Shown piece after piece: positions 14,024 to 22,974 of a stretch of DNA of 28,879 bases. The number at the start of each line of letters is the position of its first letter. Positions within the stretch are counted from its first letter, which is position 1. The translations under genes were made by a program, and so were the position numbers. Location of the stretch: contig CAMWRO010000005.1 in the NCBI GenBank assembly GCA_947176615.1, forward strand, positions 1-28,879. Direction: 5' to 3'. A model generated the notes under the pieces. The model made no database searches. It saw nothing but the letters and a program-made list of their open reading frames with translations, and had not been told where the DNA came from. The DNA is from an uncultured Porphyromonadaceae bacterium (GTDB lineage: Bacteria > Bacteroidota > Bacteroidia > Bacteroidales > Muribaculaceae).

Positions 14024-15702
14024 CGAGAAAAGTATTCCTTCAGGACCTTTGCGCTTGTTTCGGCCGGTGTTCGGACTGCAAGCAGTGCCGGACGCTCGGT
14101 TTCGGCAACAAACATTTTGAATGACGATTCAAGACTTTCGATGCTGTCAGCCTCAAAATAAGAGATTCCATATCCTTCGGCAATCTGCTGTATCGGCAGA
14201 TTTACCGGGCCGGCGAAAAATCGGTCAAGCTCGGGAAGTGACGAAGTACTTCCTATAAATCGGAAAATTCCGCCGCCACCGTTACACATCACTATAATCT
14301 TCATCCGCGGCGACATAAGTGTCGACGACAGAGCCGCGAGGTCATATTGACAGCTCATATCCCCCGTTATCAACAGCGTTATTCCTCGATATGCCGTTGA
14401 CGCACCGAGAGCCGTCGACGTACATCCGTCAATCCCGCTTACTCCACGGTTGCAGTCGCTGCGATGGATTCCCGTGCAGTCCATCAGTTGGGCATAACGG
14501 ACAGGGGTGCCGTTGGAAAGATGCAGATTCCATCCTCTCGGAATCATCTTTATAATGCGTGACATCGCGGCCATATCGCTCCAAGGAAGATTGGCGACAT
14601 AATTGTCGTGTAGTGCTGTTGCCCTGCGATAAATCCTGTGCCATTGTTCCGAGTAATCACATTTCTCCCTGAACGGTTGCATGGCCGAGGCAAGTTGTCT
14701 CATAAAGACAGCCGCTGGCATGTCGATGCGGAGTGACAGGTATCTGAAACAATCGACGGTTGCACGGTTCTCCCCTACCGACCAGTGTTCGACTCCCGGC
14801 AAGGAACGCACATACTCCTTAATGTGGCGTGACACAAGCGCTCCACCCACCGTTATCACGACATCGGGCCGCAATTCACTCTTTTCATCTTCGGTCATTG
14901 CGCTCAGCGTGGTATCGATGCGCGATATGAACAATGGCGAGTGAAGATTGGCGATAGTCTCGGTCAGGACAACCACATTGGGTAACATGGCCATTTTTGC
15001 CATTGCCCTTGTCAGCCGCTCGTCCGGTTCATGGAATCCGGCAATGACCATCACGCGCCTCGGCGATCCGATTCTTGCCCCCAACTCGCGGGCTTCGCGG
15101 GTCGGGAGTTCTGTAATCGGTTTCACCATGCTGATTACACGCGACGAACCGGGGCTATAATCCGCCATGCGCGACAGCGGAGCATCAAGGCGGATATTAA
15201 GGTGAACGGGGCCGCGCCGGCCTGTGGTGGCTTCTATCAATGCATCGTTTATCATGCGGTTTACGCTCCACCGGGCATCCTGACAGTCGATTCTGGCGGG
15301 AATGTCCCATGTGCGCTTGACAATCTTGTCGAGAACCCCGGGTTGCCACAATGTCTGCGAATCATCTTGGTCAATCCACTCTTCGGGCCGGTCAGCTGAC
15401 ACGACAATCAGAGGCACACCACGGTAAAAAGCCTCAGCAACCGCCGGAGCATAGTTGAGCAAAGCCGTCCCGCTCGTACACACTATCGCCGTCGGCTCAC
15501 CCGACTGAACCGCGATTCCGAGCGCGACAAAGGCAGCTGACCGCTCGTCGATGACAACGTCGCAAGTCAGGTTCTGACAACGCGAGAGTGCCACGATTAT
15601 CGGCGCGTTACGCGATCCCGGAGAGACTACGGCTCGTTTTACTCCATGGGCGACCAAGAGGTCGGCTAATATGTTGCATGATAGTTTGTCGGTCGTTTCC
15701 AT
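14020..15702 (-). CDS. menD: 2-succinyl-5-enolpyruvyl-6-hydroxy-3-cyclohexene-1-carboxylate synthase
   Basis: A 560-residue thiamine-diphosphate enzyme that adds succinic semialdehyde-derived carbon from 2-oxoglutarate to isochorismate, the first committed step of menaquinone synthesis. The N-terminal domain has VSPGSRNAPI (27-36) and the ThDP glutamate E53 in DERSAAF, followed by CTSGTALLNYAPAV. The C-terminal ThDP/Mg motif is GDMSCQYDL (from 447) with NGGGGIF after it. Length is normal. No other men gene is adjacent, so it is separated from the rest of the pathway here. The start METTDKL lies only four bases after a -7-like element. Confidence 0.95.
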   Translation of the reverse strand: METTDKLSCNILADLLVAHGVKRAVVSPGSRNAPIIVALSRCQNLTCDVVIDERSAAFVALGIAVQSGEPTAIVCTSGTALLNYAPAVAEAFYRGVPLIVVSADRPEEWIDQDDSQTLWQPGVLDKIVKRTWDIPARIDCQDARWSVNRMINDALIEATTGRRGPVHLNIRLDAPLSRMADYSPGSSRVISMVKPITELPTREARELGARIGSPRRVMVIAGFHEPDERLTRAMAKMAMLPNVVVLTETIANLHSPLFISRIDTTLSAMTEDEKSELRPDVVITVGGALVSRHIKEYVRSLPGVEHWSVGENRATVDCFRYLSLRIDMPAAVFMRQLASAMQPFREKCDYSEQWHRIYRRATALHDNYVANLPWSDMAAMSRIIKMIPRGWNLHLSNGTPVRYAQLMDCTGIHRSDCNRGVSGIDGCTSTALGASTAYRGITLLITGDMSCQYDLAALSSTLMSPRMKIIVMCNGGGGIFRFIGSTSSLPELDRFFAGPVNLPIQQIAEGYGISYFEADSIESLESSFKMFVAETERPALLAVRTPAETSAKVLKEYFSR

Positions 15703-15706
15703 ACCA

Positions 15707-15714
15707 CAAAATTA
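15707..15714 (-). promoter_or_regulatory. -7 promoter element (TAATTTTG) for menD, almost without leader
   Basis: TAATTTTG on the minus strand fits TAnnTTTG, with four bases (TGGT) between it and the menD ATG. The same spacing occurs at the TonB-receptor gene. Transcription starting 4-7 bases downstream would yield a leaderless menD mRNA. Confidence 0.4.
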
Positions 15715-15747
15715 CTCAAATTTAAGCAAAATCTCATCCCGATATGT

Positions 15748-15755
15748 TATCTTTG
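15748..15755 (+). promoter_or_regulatory. -7 promoter element (TATCTTTG) for the DUF4924 gene
   Basis: TATCTTTG exactly fits TAnnTTTG, 20 bases before the ATG at 15776. It diverges from the menD promoter, with 33 bases between the two -7 boxes, so upstream elements must overlap. Confidence 0.6.
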
Positions 15756-15775
15756 TAGGCAAAAATAAGCAGAAT

Positions 15776-16330
15776 ATGATTACCGCATCAAAACTCCATA
15801 AGGAAAATATCGCCGAGTATCTTCTCTATATGTGGCAGATTGAGGATATTATACGCGCCAACGATCTCGACATTGAAAAAATCGAAAGAAACGTTATCGA
15901 CCGCTATCAACTCACCCCTGACCGGCGCAAGGAAATGGTCGAGTGGTACGAATCTCTCATTGACATGATGCGCCGCGAAGGTGTCGAGAAATCAGGACAT
16001 CTCCAACTCAACAAAAACGTCATAATCCAGCTCACCGACCTTCATCTCGCCTTGATGAAAGACCCGCGCTATGCCGAATATACCGCTGAATTTTACAAAA
16101 CGCTCCCATTCATCGTCGAACTTCGTGCCAAGGCCGGTGACAATCCCCTCCCCGAGATAGAGACCTGTTTCAACGCCCTGTACGGAATGCTGATGCTGCG
16201 TCTGCAAAGCAAGGAGATTACGCCCGAGACACAAAACGCCGTCAAGCAGATTTCTCGCTTTATAGCAACCCTCGCTCAGTATTATAACCTTGACCGCGAC
16301 AACAAACTTTTCAACCCCGAAGAAGAATAA
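15776..16330 (+). CDS. DUF4924 family protein
   Basis: A 184-residue cytoplasmic protein, mostly alpha-helical, beginning MITASKLHKENIAEYLLYMW. The N-terminal KxNIAEYLLYMWQIEDIIR, the LTPDRRKEMVEWYESLIDMM stretch and a C-terminal helix with ISRFIATLAQYYNL match the DUF4924 family, which is restricted to Bacteroidota as far as I know. No catalytic motif, membrane segment or signal peptide is visible. I chose the ATG at 15776 because it follows a good -7 element; the frame could extend to 15671 only by running through the promoter and the start of menD. Function is unknown. Confidence 0.85.
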   Translation: MITASKLHKENIAEYLLYMWQIEDIIRANDLDIEKIERNVIDRYQLTPDRRKEMVEWYESLIDMMRREGVEKSGHLQLNKNVIIQLTDLHLALMKDPRYAEYTAEFYKTLPFIVELRAKAGDNPLPEIETCFNALYGMLMLRLQSKEITPETQNAVKQISRFIATLAQYYNLDRDNKLFNPEEE

Positions 16331-16381
16331 GAGACCGCTTGAAAACGGACTTTTGATTTACAGTTGTTTAAAACGACCACT

Positions 16382-16418
16382 AAAAAACCGTGCCTCACTA
16401 TCACAGAGAAACACGGTT
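16382..16418 (-). terminator. Rho-independent terminator of the fimbrial operon
   Basis: AACCGTG (16386-16392) pairs with CACGGTT (16412-16418), loop 19 bases. On the minus strand the stem is followed by a U run from the A residues at 16382-16387. It starts 40 bases beyond the stop of the last fimbrial gene. It may also slow plus-strand transcripts from the DUF4924 gene, though that side lacks a strong T run. Confidence 0.75.
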
Positions 16419-16457
16419 GACATTGTATTGTATTGCTTGTAAAATATAAAGGCTTAT

Positions 16458-18770
16458 TTACATTCTGACACATCTAACTGGCATACCCTTGTATCCTGTG
16501 CCGGTAGACGAGCCTGCACCTCCGTTTACAAATCGCATATTGGAGATGCCGATTGTATGGTTGTACATCGTGATGTACATATACCAGTATTTGTATTCAG
16601 GACTCGTGGGGTCAAAACCTTGTGCTCCCGAAAGACATTCTTTTGACCAAAGGCATGCATGAGAGGTGTTTTTGTGGCTTGTTCCCTCATAATACCCTGA
16701 TATAGGGATATAGGTCTTGGTGTCAATCATCCCGTTTTCAGTCGCCATTTCAGTCTCTATATAATATATATTGTAAGAGGTATTTTCAACCGTTATACCG
16801 CTTTCCCATTTAATAAGGTTCTTGAATGTCTCGGCATTTTCAGGCAGCGTGTAACCGGCCGGTGAGATTTTATCTGACAATGTGCCATCCGAGGCCACGT
16901 TTGATGGTTTTTCAAGCGAAATCTTGAAATATGCCCCGACCGCTCTGCCGTTGCGGGCCAAATCAGAAATATTGGGCGAATAAAACTCATTGGTTGTAGC
17001 TCCGATATTTCGGTCGAGAATATAGATGTCCTGATTTTTGACTTTTACCTGCTCATAATAGAACCATCCGGTGACTTCGCTCATCTGCTGATAAGGATGG
17101 GATTTTGTAGTACCGCCAACCGTTACTGTTCCTGATTCAGTCACGTCGATATAGTCAATCACACCGGTACGATATACCGGGAATGCTATATTTATCCGCT
17201 GCGGGGTACTTATTACAAATTGGGAGACCCACATATCATCGCTTTGGGCGTTATTGGAAAGCTTCACTACCCAATACCCGCTATCTTCTGTGACAGAGAA
17301 CCGACTGTCAACACAATCAACGGTCTCGCTTATGTCTAATTTTTTGATGCGATATTCATACCGGTTTTGTCCGACTGAGAAATGCAGCCCCTGATTCCTA
17401 ACAACTCCCCTCATATCTTCGGGTCGCGCCCCGTTCAATTCATTGTCAAGAAAATCAAAGTAGTCGCTCCACATTCCAGTGGCTTTTAAATTCTTAATTT
17501 CGACCGGACGCATGTCATCACGTTTGAAATCACGACCTTCTTGAGTCACCACAACAGTGCGCGTCAGGTCTCCCGATGAAATTGTCACATTGAAACTTCG
17601 CTCGTCTTCTGAAGCCTCGTTATGGGACAGGGACAAACGGGCAATATACATCACACCGGCATCGTGATACGGGTCTGCGTCTACAGGTGTTGATTTGACA
17701 ATTTCCCACCCGGTACACCAGTTGCAATTGATGTCTTCAATTTTATACTGGCCATCTTTAATCGTGGTTACAAATGAGATATCGGCTATCTCGCTGTTCC
17801 AAGCACAACGGACCTCTTTCCCCACTCCGAGTTCATAATCCTTACATGCAATCATGTCATATATTACGTTATGGTCATCCTTGACATCAACGCTCAGCCT
17901 ATTCTCCGGTTCGGCGGCTTTAGCTTCTTCCCGCGTCTTGTAGCCTGTGGCATTCACCCGGGTAATCCTGATTGTATAGTGATGGTTTCTTTCAAGAGGC
18001 AGATGCTCCTCGCTTTCCTCCCGATAATAGGCTACCGGATAATATCCCTCGTTGCCTTTATAGGATGCATGGACCACTATTTTGACATGAGAGTCGGCAG
18101 ATGCTCCGTAGGTTGTCTCGTAGTTGTACCACACGAATCCCTCGGCAGTCTTGGTTGCATCGGTCTCGGCGGTGTGGTTGTCAGTTGATATTGCACTCTT
18201 TGAAATGGTTCCGATACCGGCCGCGCCGTAACTGGCAACATCAAGAATCTCAAAGTCACTTACCTCGCTTAGTAGTGTTGTCTTTGCCACCATCCGAGTG
18301 ATATTTACTGTCGTGACAGCCGATTTGATTTGTGCAATCGAGACAGACCCGTGCATGATTTGGTTGTCGGTTATCGGAATAAAACCGCTTATCTTGACTT
18401 CCGACATCGGTCTGTCAGCATCTTCTGATGCCATCAGCTCTCCCGTATTTGCAACGAGCGACAAGGTCACAGCCTGTTTCGGCACAACAATTTGCAGCCT
18501 GTAATCGCTCCCGTCATGAACGATGTCTTCAGGCTTGATTTCAGATTTGGATAAAAAAACATTATTGCTGCCAATAAATACCACCCACAGGTTATCCACC
18601 CCGGGAATAATTGTTGAACCGGCACGCGAATCAAGCGTTTCAGTTTCCATTGACGGGAACCTCAGGGTTAGCTCAACCACATCGGCATCTTCGAGCTGCG
18701 TGTCAGGGCCGTTATCGCTGCATGACCACAACAACAATGCTGCTACAAAAATAATCAGTATCTTTTTCAT
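16458..18770 (-). CDS. Fimbrial tip-type lipoprotein with BACON-like and C-terminal FISUMP-like domains
   Basis: About 770 residues. The lipoprotein signal is MKKILIIFVAALLLWSC (C17). A possible fimbrillin processing site is SR-AG at R49/A50. The first ~290 residues form a fimbrillin-like domain ending in LERNHHYTIRITRVNATGY, a pattern seen in the FimA/Mfa family. Residues ~320-412 resemble a BACON domain, ending in RSFNVTISSG...TVVVTQEG. The C-terminal ~190 residues run from ILDRNIGATTN (near 583) through SPAGYTLPENAETF to GMPVRCVRM, resembling the Fibrobacter-type major paralogous domain found at the tip of Bacteroidales minor pilins. It is the last gene of the operon, 13 bases after the preceding stop. 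An upstream in-frame extension to 18866 lies inside the preceding gene and is unlikely. Confidence 0.8.
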   Translation of the reverse strand: MKKILIIFVAALLLWSCSDNGPDTQLEDADVVELTLRFPSMETETLDSRAGSTIIPGVDNLWVVFIGSNNVFLSKSEIKPEDIVHDGSDYRLQIVVPKQAVTLSLVANTGELMASEDADRPMSEVKISGFIPITDNQIMHGSVSIAQIKSAVTTVNITRMVAKTTLLSEVSDFEILDVASYGAAGIGTISKSAISTDNHTAETDATKTAEGFVWYNYETTYGASADSHVKIVVHASYKGNEGYYPVAYYREESEEHLPLERNHHYTIRITRVNATGYKTREEAKAAEPENRLSVDVKDDHNVIYDMIACKDYELGVGKEVRCAWNSEIADISFVTTIKDGQYKIEDINCNWCTGWEIVKSTPVDADPYHDAGVMYIARLSLSHNEASEDERSFNVTISSGDLTRTVVVTQEGRDFKRDDMRPVEIKNLKATGMWSDYFDFLDNELNGARPEDMRGVVRNQGLHFSVGQNRYEYRIKKLDISETVDCVDSRFSVTEDSGYWVVKLSNNAQSDDMWVSQFVISTPQRINIAFPVYRTGVIDYIDVTESGTVTVGGTTKSHPYQQMSEVTGWFYYEQVKVKNQDIYILDRNIGATTNEFYSPNISDLARNGRAVGAYFKISLEKPSNVASDGTLSDKISPAGYTLPENAETFKNLIKWESGITVENTSYNIYYIETEMATENGMIDTKTYIPISGYYEGTSHKNTSHACLWSKECLSGAQGFDPTSPEYKYWYMYITMYNHTIGISNMRFVNGGAGSSTGTGYKGMPVRCVRM

Positions 18771-18783
18771 GCCTCGTCCTTGT

Positions 18784-21780
18784 TTATACGCCTTCCGGTT
18801 TGCCACGATGCCAAGAACCATCGTAGTATCCGGTATAGTTGCTCTGTTCATAATTCTCTCCGTCAAACATGATTATTTCACTGCCTCCACTGTGTTTTAG
18901 CATAATTCCTTTTTCACCTTCGCCTTTCACTGCTTTTAGAGTGACAACGGTTTTATACCACCCTGACGATTCATAGGAACATGTGAATATCCCATAATTA
19001 TATAAATTACGATATATTGAAAATTGACCCGGCTTTTGATGATTAAATTTATTTTGCCCATATAATTTATACCATCCGGTTATCATATCTTTGGTGTAAA
19101 CCGTATAGTTGACATCTATTATTTCGGGTTTTGAATCATACACCCGATAATATGGGTCAGATGTCGGGTCATACAAAATCCAGCCCTCCCGATCCTCGTA
19201 ATCAAACAGCGGAAGTCCCGGGTCCATATGGTGCGGGCAGCGGTGTACTCTCACCGCCTCGTCTCCACAGTTAAAAATCATCAGCGTTTCTCCCGGTTTT
19301 ATCGGATGTGATGGTTTCCCGGAGTTGTTTATGGCAACAGCGCCACTTTTGACATCATAGTAGAACCATCCCGAGTTATTTAAATCCGGAATCATATTTT
19401 GGCCCGGGTAACCTCCGTTAAAATACCACACCTGACTTTCAGGTATTGTGCCACCTGTTTCTCCATACTGATAATACAGATAAACTTTATGTCGCGACGG
19501 GTCACCGATTCCCGTAGGAGACTGTTTCCAACCGTAACAATATAATGTCCCGCCCCATGAAGGGTCCTCAAAATAAATTTTTATTTTATTGGATGGAATA
19601 TCATCTCCATAGTCTACCGGTTCAAATTGGATGTTGGTGCCATTAACTGACCATACACGCACCGCACGGGTTTGAGCCGACTGGAATTCAGATACACGGA
19701 TGTCACGGGTTTTAATTACGCTATTGTTAAAAATGACAAAAGCATCATTGTCCATCGTTATTTCATAATAGCTTTTCCCGTCGGTTTTAGCCAGTTCCTT
19801 TCCGGGCCATTCACCAAATAAGTTGTATTCAGAAATCATCTTGTCGGACCATCCGTCATACCAATTATTATCCTGTCCCTCGCTAAGATGGACATTTGGC
19901 TGCAATGTCTCAGTAAGATACTCGGTACAGTAACGACCGTCATCTCTCTTAGTATATTCACCTTGACGGTCGTTTATGGCGCGGAAATAGATGCGGTAGT
20001 CAGAATACTCAGGGCGCACACGGATTATAACCGTCTTGGCGCTGTCGCGATACTGCTCAAGCATGGGGCGCACGATGAAACGGTGTTCTGTTGTGGTAAC
20101 AGGGTCGGTCGTGGCGGTAACTTGGATACTGGCCTTGGAATAAGAAGTGCTGTCACACTTTATACTCAAGTTGGACGACCCGCAGGTGTCAATATGGCCA
20201 TTGCCGGCAATTACCCAGTCGTTTCCGTTTTCGTCAGATACGATAACACCCCCGAGATTGGTCGTGAAACTGATGTAGCGTGATAATTTGGCACTCTCGG
20301 AAACACTCCACTGGATTGTTTCTTCAAGCGGATTTACTTCAAAAAATGGTTTGGCCTCATAATCGACATCGATGTATTTTATGATATTTCCTGCCTTGAT
20401 ATATACCTTGCTTGTTCCAGTATTGGGTATGAGGCCCTCTCCGTCTCCAAATTTGCTGATAGAGATGTTGGGATTCACGCGAAACCCTATCTTGCGAAGT
20501 GCGCGGTCATGGTAAGCTTCGACGATTAGGGATTCGCCGTCGATTTCATCTTCCACGTTCCACCCGAAGGTCACAGTCGGTGCATTCGTTTCATAGGTGA
20601 TGTAATCGGTATCTACCAACGAAACGCTTACCTTGGTGCCGGAAACGGTGAGAGTCGTGTGAAGAAAATCAGCCACCATGTCGAGCGGGGTCCACGGCTC
20701 GATTTTGACAAAGAGGTTAAGGTCGATATTGCCGACAGAACGGATGCGCCCCACTATCTCGTAATACGTTGAACGAGGAAACACTCGCACTGCGTTTTCA
20801 TCTCCATTATCGGGAACATGTCCGAGCGGAATCTCATAATGGGTCTTTATATCGGTTTCAGCGCCCGAGGCATCGGTCAGGACTGCGTCAACGGTTAATT
20901 GGCTCTGCTTGTCGTTGCTGTCAATATATCGCTCGGGAAGATACATGGTTGCATGATAAAGCCATTTATCCGAGCCATATCCGGTCGTCAGTGGTGTGAT
21001 GATGCGTTTACCTGAGACCTTCTCGTTCTCAGGCTCGTCAAGCCATTCGCTGTAATAAGCACCTGCGGTTATGTCATTTTTATCCATCGATCCCCGGCGA
21101 TTATCGGGAGAAAATGATCCGCCCCACACAAGCCATGTCTTTTCTGAAATGTTATGTCCATTTATAGCCTTGATTATAAGGCCGTTTTTTCCAAACGATG
21201 TAGCTGTTTCGATATCCCTGCTGTCAAAAATCAAGTTGAGGTCTATTTTTACGCATGTAAACTGCATGTCGGCCACGCATACAGTATTCTTTGTGTCAAC
21301 AGTCAGGTCTTCACGCGGTTCATATACCATCGGTAGATTTCCCGCTTCAGGCAACAATTCCTTATATTCGATAATTACATCTTTAAGTCGGTCTTCGGTC
21401 ATAATCCCATCGACACTGTTACCCATGTTGGCCACGACATAGACGCGGTAAGTCCCGGGGGTAATTTCTAAGTTGTAATTGCGATACTGCTCGTCAGTCG
21501 GGAAATCGGCACCTCCCGGCTCAAGTTGTTCAGTAAAGAATGAGCCGTTACCATTGACCGGGAAACCGAAGATGCGCAGATCGTTGACATGGCATTCAAG
21601 CTGCGAGCCGGGATACACGACGTTGTACTCCCCTTCCACACGCGATGCGGGGATATTTAGCCGCAATGACAGATTTCCGTCCTTACCGGGGTTTCTGTTC
21701 CCCGCATTGTAAAAATCGTCGCTACACGAGACGAGCGCGAGCAGTATCGTTGCTATCAGCACCAATTTTCGCATTGCCAT
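18784..21780 (-). CDS. Large fimbrillin-family lipoprotein with three C-terminal CBM26-like modules
   Basis: About 998 residues, numbered from MAMRKLVLIATILLALVSC, whose C19 is the lipidation site. A fimbrillin-like N-terminal region (to ~residue 385) has SR-V at R47/V48 as a possible processing site. Residues ~385-590 look like immunoglobulin/BACON-type beta domains. The C-terminal 400 residues hold three similar modules. The first (~593-700) has RIYFRA, GEWPGKEL and AFVIFNNS. The second (~732-845) has IKIYFEDPSWGGTLYCYGW, GGYPGQNM, GWFYYDV and LMIFNCGD. A weaker third (~890-975) has YTVYTKD, SSGWYKTVV and GIMLKHSGG. The YF...W, WPG and IFNN pattern is that of starch-binding module CBM26. 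ATGs at 21774, 21780 and 21804 are all possible; the signal peptide favours 21774 or 21780. Confidence 0.78.
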   Translation of the reverse strand: MAMRKLVLIATILLALVSCSDDFYNAGNRNPGKDGNLSLRLNIPASRVEGEYNVVYPGSQLECHVNDLRIFGFPVNGNGSFFTEQLEPGGADFPTDEQYRNYNLEITPGTYRVYVVANMGNSVDGIMTEDRLKDVIIEYKELLPEAGNLPMVYEPREDLTVDTKNTVCVADMQFTCVKIDLNLIFDSRDIETATSFGKNGLIIKAINGHNISEKTWLVWGGSFSPDNRRGSMDKNDITAGAYYSEWLDEPENEKVSGKRIITPLTTGYGSDKWLYHATMYLPERYIDSNDKQSQLTVDAVLTDASGAETDIKTHYEIPLGHVPDNGDENAVRVFPRSTYYEIVGRIRSVGNIDLNLFVKIEPWTPLDMVADFLHTTLTVSGTKVSVSLVDTDYITYETNAPTVTFGWNVEDEIDGESLIVEAYHDRALRKIGFRVNPNISISKFGDGEGLIPNTGTSKVYIKAGNIIKYIDVDYEAKPFFEVNPLEETIQWSVSESAKLSRYISFTTNLGGVIVSDENGNDWVIAGNGHIDTCGSSNLSIKCDSTSYSKASIQVTATTDPVTTTEHRFIVRPMLEQYRDSAKTVIIRVRPEYSDYRIYFRAINDRQGEYTKRDDGRYCTEYLTETLQPNVHLSEGQDNNWYDGWSDKMISEYNLFGEWPGKELAKTDGKSYYEITMDNDAFVIFNNSVIKTRDIRVSEFQSAQTRAVRVWSVNGTNIQFEPVDYGDDIPSNKIKIYFEDPSWGGTLYCYGWKQSPTGIGDPSRHKVYLYYQYGETGGTIPESQVWYFNGGYPGQNMIPDLNNSGWFYYDVKSGAVAINNSGKPSHPIKPGETLMIFNCGDEAVRVHRCPHHMDPGLPLFDYEDREGWILYDPTSDPYYRVYDSKPEIIDVNYTVYTKDMITGWYKLYGQNKFNHQKPGQFSIYRNLYNYGIFTCSYESSGWYKTVVTLKAVKGEGEKGIMLKHSGGSEIIMFDGENYEQSNYTGYYDGSWHRGKPEGV

Positions 21781-21793
21781 ATTCTTCACTCTA

Positions 21794-22864
21794 TTAAAAA
21801 CCAACGTTTTGGATGCGTTTGCTCCAGTTGAGTAGTGATACCGACAGTCGGATATACTGCCATGTCCCGTTTTTCAGGAAAAAGTCGAGCTTGTAGTCAT
21901 ATTCCCGGTCAAGAAACTCTTGTTCGGTATATTGGCGATGTTCAAATGCCCCTCGTCCCTGAGCGAGACAGTCAGGCAGATTGATGCGGGCCACCGCGTC
22001 GCCTGTTTTACGGTTTTCGATTGTCAACATTGCATTACGGCTGTTTTCGGTAGCTCGGGGATAATGAATCAGACGGTTGAATGACAGTGCATAATGAGGT
22101 GTTCGTTCTATCGGCTCGTCAGAGCGGCCCGGATTGAATTCCGTTGTCCACATCTCGTAGGGGGTATATGTTATCATCTCGTCGTCAAGCAGCGAATTGT
22201 CATGGGCGAGATGACCGTTGTAATCAGTGATATAAACGTCAAAGTCAGCGGCATCGATTCCCGCGGGGTCGTCGAGCTGGTGGAGACTGACGGTGAGATT
22301 TTTAGTGTCGCGCACAAGCGAGATGGTTGTCGATGTCATCTCCAGTGGTCTGACGGTTATGCCTGTTGCGGTCATCCCGTGCCACAGCGTGTCGAGCGAG
22401 AGGTTTTCGTTGAGGACTTTCGCCTCGTGACGGTCGAGCTTGACAGTCAGTTTGTCGGGACTATCTCCTGTCGCAAGGATTGAACGACGGAATTTTGCCC
22501 CGGGGCGGTTATTTATTTCGTCAGTTGAACGCTGGTTGGCCAGCGCGATAAATCGGTATTCTCCCTGAGGAAGATTAAAGGTCATTTTATATCCGTCGGC
22601 AGCAAGCGGACGCGAGGCCGCAGTGTTGAAGTCTTCACGCTCGGTAATGTAACGGCCCTCGTTGTCAAAAACATACACAGTCACTCCCCCGACATGGTCG
22701 GCAAACATATCGGCCCGCTGAACATTGTAATCATATTTGAAATATATGTCTACGCCCTCAGGACAGTAACCTTCCTCGTCATTGATAAGTCCGCATCCGG
22801 AAATTGCCGATACCGATAGAGCAGCGACAGCAATGGTAAGTGGCTTTTTTAATATAGTCAGCAT
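21794..22864 (-). CDS. FimB/Mfa2 family fimbrial anchor lipoprotein
   Basis: A 356-residue lipoprotein with signal MLTILKKPLTIAVAALSVSAISGC (C24). The mature start CPEGVDIYFKYDYNVQRADM is the signature of the FimB/Mfa2 family. Further conserved stretches are FADHVGGVTVYVFDNEGRY and NLPQGEYRFIALANQ, with a C-terminal strand ending SVSLLNWSKRIQNVGF. Mfa2/FimB caps the base of the fimbria and anchors it in the outer membrane, limiting fibre length. It is second in the operon, after the shaft fimbrillin and behind a strong hairpin, and 13 bases before the large CBM26-like protein. Confidence 0.9.
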   Translation of the reverse strand: MLTILKKPLTIAVAALSVSAISGCGLINDEEGYCPEGVDIYFKYDYNVQRADMFADHVGGVTVYVFDNEGRYITEREDFNTAASRPLAADGYKMTFNLPQGEYRFIALANQRSTDEINNRPGAKFRRSILATGDSPDKLTVKLDRHEAKVLNENLSLDTLWHGMTATGITVRPLEMTSTTISLVRDTKNLTVSLHQLDDPAGIDAADFDVYITDYNGHLAHDNSLLDDEMITYTPYEMWTTEFNPGRSDEPIERTPHYALSFNRLIHYPRATENSRNAMLTIENRKTGDAVARINLPDCLAQGRGAFEHRQYTEQEFLDREYDYKLDFFLKNGTWQYIRLSVSLLNWSKRIQNVGF

Positions 22865-22904
22865 AATTGGTTTTTAGTGGCCTTGTTTTCAACTTCATTG
22901 AAAG

Positions 22905-22939
22905 CAAAGGGGCGAGTGACGAGTGTACCCGCCCCTTTG
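22905..22939 (-). terminator. Strong intercistronic hairpin between shaft fimbrillin and anchor genes (partial terminator or processing site)
   Basis: A perfect 10-base-pair inverted repeat CAAAGGGGCG (22905-22914) with CGCCCCTTTG (22930-22939), 15-base loop, in the 110-base gap between the two fimbrial genes. On the minus strand it is followed by CTTTCAATG, a poor U run, so it is more likely a leaky terminator or a 3'-end stabiliser than a full stop. Confidence 0.6.
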
Positions 22940-22974
22940 TGTTCCCTTATTTCATCAATTTTGATAGTCTTATC

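Noticed and set aside
18771..18866. Start of the tip lipoprotein at 18866
   Set aside because: The extra 32 residues overlap the end of the preceding gene; the lipoprotein signal starts at 18770.
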